Source: DASSNR01 sp036278935 (GTDB taxonomy: Bacteria; Gemmatimonadota; Gemmatimonadetes; Gemmatimonadales; Gemmatimonadaceae). From it: a DNA stretch of 44,920 nucleotides. The stretch is taken from contig DASUKA010000031.1 in the NCBI GenBank assembly GCA_036278935.1, positions 1 through 44,920 of the forward strand, in the 5' to 3' direction. The notes under the pieces are model-generated. The model worked only from the letters and a program-made list of their open reading frames with translations, was not told the origin of the DNA and ran no database searches. This document shows, in pieces, positions 43,486 through 44,920 of the stretch. Within the stretch, counting starts at the first letter, position 1. Each line of letters begins with the position of its first letter. A program made the position numbers and the translations under genes.

Positions 43486-44590
43486 AGAAGAGGGCCTTCG
43501 AGTGGCGCTGGTCGTTGGCACACTCGGCCTGGGTGGGGCGGAGAAGCAACTCGTGTACATGGCCGGGGCGTTGCTCCGCGCCGGCATCGACACGCGCATC
43601 TACGCACTCACCCGCGGCGAGTACCACGAGCCCGAGCTCCGCGCGCTGGGAGTCATTCCCGTCTGGATCGGGCGGCATGCGAGCCCGCTGTATCGCGCGG
43701 CCGCGCTCGCCGCCGCGCTTCGCGGCTTCCGGCCACATGTGCTCCAGGCAACACACTTCTACGCGAATCTCTACGCAACTCTCGTTGCCCCGTTGTTTGG
43801 CGCGATCGGCATCGGCAGCATCCGCAGCGACGTCCATCACGAGCTGGAGACATCGGGCGCCTGGGGACGCTGGCTGCTCCGTGCTCCACGCGTGCTGCTG
43901 GCCAATTCCCATGCGGCGCGCCGCAACGCGGCGGCATACGGGGTGGACGAGACACGCATTCACGTGGTGCCGAATGTCATCGATCTCCCCGCCTTCGATC
44001 GCGATGCGGGAGATGTGGCACGCGAGGGCGACCGCGGTGGCCCGGTAACCGCCATTGCGGTTGGACGCCTGGTGAAGCCCAAGCGCTTCGAGCGCTTTCT
44101 CATGGCACTGGCGCTCGCCCGGAAGGAGATGAGCACGCTCCGTGGCGTGGTGGTAGGCGATGGCCCTGAACGACCCCGGCTCGAGCGTCTTGCCGGCGAG
44201 CTGGGCCTTGGCTCGCACGGGGCCGCCTTCCTCGGCCGGCGCGATGATGTGCCCGCATTGCTCCGAAGCGCGGACATGCTGCTGCTGGTCTCCGATCGTG
44301 AAGGCTTTCCGAACGTGATCCTGGAAGGAATGGCGGCCTCCCTTCCGGTGATCACGACCCCGGCGGGTGATGCCGCGCTCATCGTGAAAGACAGCGTCAC
44401 TGGCTATCACGTGCCGTTCGACGACACACACGCGATGGCGAGCCGGATGCTTCAACTCGCCCGCTCGCGCGGGCTTCGCGAATGCCTGGGAAGAGCGGGC
44501 CGTCGCGAGGCCGCCGAGCAGTACGCCGCACCCGGGTTGGCCGATCGGTTGCTGGCCTGCTATGGCACGAGTGCTGAGCGGAGCGGATGA
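43478..44590 (+). CDS. Glycosyltransferase family 4
   Basis: A 370-residue GT-B retaining glycosyltransferase, last gene of the operon. LVVGTLGLGGAEKQLVYMAGAL gives the GGAEK-type acceptor loop. VVPNVIDLPAF, AIAVGRLVKPKRFERFL, VVGDGPERPRLE and the EX7E motif EGFPNVILE mark the C-terminal domain. I chose ATG 43478 because it gives the 8-nt ATGCGTGA overlap seen at two other junctions here; ATG 43457, with CGGAG 10 nt upstream, is an alternative. A strong hairpin begins 2 nt after the stop. Confidence 0.88.
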   Translation: MREEEGLRVALVVGTLGLGGAEKQLVYMAGALLRAGIDTRIYALTRGEYHEPELRALGVIPVWIGRHASPLYRAAALAAALRGFRPHVLQATHFYANLYATLVAPLFGAIGIGSIRSDVHHELETSGAWGRWLLRAPRVLLANSHAARRNAAAYGVDETRIHVVPNVIDLPAFDRDAGDVAREGDRGGPVTAIAVGRLVKPKRFERFLMALALARKEMSTLRGVVVGDGPERPRLERLAGELGLGSHGAAFLGRRDDVPALLRSADMLLLVSDREGFPNVILEGMAASLPVITTPAGDAALIVKDSVTGYHVPFDDTHAMASRMLQLARSRGLRECLGRAGRREAAEQYAAPGLADRLLACYGTSAERSG

Positions 44591-44591
44591 A

Positions 44592-44624
44592 AATCGGGGG
44601 ACGGCGCTGGGCCGCCCCCCGATT
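44592..44624. terminator. Bidirectional terminator hairpin
   Basis: A 14-bp stem with one mismatch (AATCGGGGGACGGC against GCCGCCCCCCGATT) around loop GCTGG lies between two convergent genes. On the minus strand a short T run follows the stem. It ends the glycan operon and probably also the opposite gene. Confidence 0.85.
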
Positions 44625-44652
44625 GAGAGGGTAGAGGTTGATGGAAGGAGCG

Positions 44653-44920
44653 TTACTGGTCCACGGGCACGATGATGTAGACATTGAAGATGGGGCCCGT
44701 GGTCGGCGGCGTGTGCTCCGCGCGCCCCCCCACGGGCACCGGCGGCCGCACGCTCACCACCGGCAGGCTCAGCGTCCCACCCTCATACGTCCCCGTGGCC
44801 ACCGGCGCCCCGTAGAAATCCTCTGCGTTCCGCACCGCGTAGTGTTCCCCCACGCGCAGCGCCCCGCGCACATCCGCCGTCACCGTCCCCTGCCCGCTCC
44901 AGTTGTAGATGATCACGTTC
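44653..44920 (-). CDS. C-terminal part of an uncharacterised, possibly secreted protein (5'-truncated)
   Basis: The reading frame is open to the right edge, so only the last 88 or so residues are seen. The text IIYNWSGQGTVTADV, YAVRNAEDFYGAPVATG and the final FNVYIIVPVDQ read like a compact beta-sandwich ending such as those on secreted carbohydrate-active or beta-helix proteins. There is a Pro-rich insert near the end. I do not recognise the family with confidence. It converges on the glycan operon and shares its terminator. Confidence 0.6.
   Translation of the reverse strand, partial: NVIIYNWSGQGTVTADVRGALRVGEHYAVRNAEDFYGAPVATGTYEGGTLSLPVVSVRPPVPVGGRAEHTPPTTGPIFNVYIIVPVDQ

Overview
The window is GC-rich and densely coded, and fits a Gram-negative, outer-membrane-bearing bacterium. 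A Gemmatimonadota member is my best guess. That guess is inference, resting on a SusC-like TonB-dependent receptor, a four-helix-bundle gene, pyrimidine-rich intergenic tracts and an outer-membrane polysaccharide export protein. I see no tRNA, rRNA, CRISPR array, transposase or prophage gene.

Layout. (1) 2-1834, plus strand: the end of a rhodanese-type sulfurtransferase, an OsmC-family protein and a cysteine synthase, which look like a small sulfur operon. (2) 1973-5852, minus strand: an ECF sigma factor of the SigR type, an RsrA-like zinc anti-sigma factor with the cysteines expected of a redox switch, and a large TonB-dependent receptor. (3) 6169-9504, plus strand: a complete pqqABCDE operon for the redox cofactor PQQ, with a perfect 11-bp hairpin between pqqA and pqqB. 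(4) 9417-12134, minus strand: two cation:proton antiporters. Then come a small four-helix-bundle gene bracketed by a perfect 19-bp inverted repeat, and a membrane protein with a degenerate JAMM/MPN domain.

(5) 14237-44590, plus strand: about 25 co-directional, mostly overlapping genes for a cell-surface glycan. They include wecB, a Wza-like export protein, two NeuB-type nonulosonic acid synthases, one NeuC-type epimerase and two CMP-sugar synthases. They also include a CBS-domain sugar nucleotidyltransferase, a LegC-type aminotransferase, an SDR enzyme and a formyltransferase. Modification and assembly genes follow: an asparagine-synthase-like amidotransferase, a pyruvyltransferase-like protein, an L-2-hydroxyglutarate oxidase, a NodB-type deacetylase, an MsbA/PglK-type ABC exporter, an O-antigen-ligase-type protein and several glycosyltransferases. 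An 8-nt start/stop overlap, ATGNNTGA, recurs at three junctions. The operon ends at a strong bidirectional hairpin facing a truncated gene on the minus strand.

The most novel candidate is the glycan operon. It seems to make one or two sialic-acid-like (legionaminic/pseudaminic-type) sugars. A formyltransferase sits where an acetyltransferase is usually found. A 710-residue fusion of an AAC(3)-like acyltransferase, a DUF4910 aminopeptidase-like domain and a winged helix sits next to an LhgO homologue. Separate proteins of the first two families lie in the Campylobacter flagellar glycan locus, where the DUF4910 member has been linked to decoration of pseudaminic acid. I infer an unusual acyl-decorated, probably N-formylated nonulosonic acid glycan. 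No 4,6-dehydratase, Wzx flippase, Wzc or initiating phosphoglycosyltransferase is visible here, so those steps must be encoded elsewhere or done differently.
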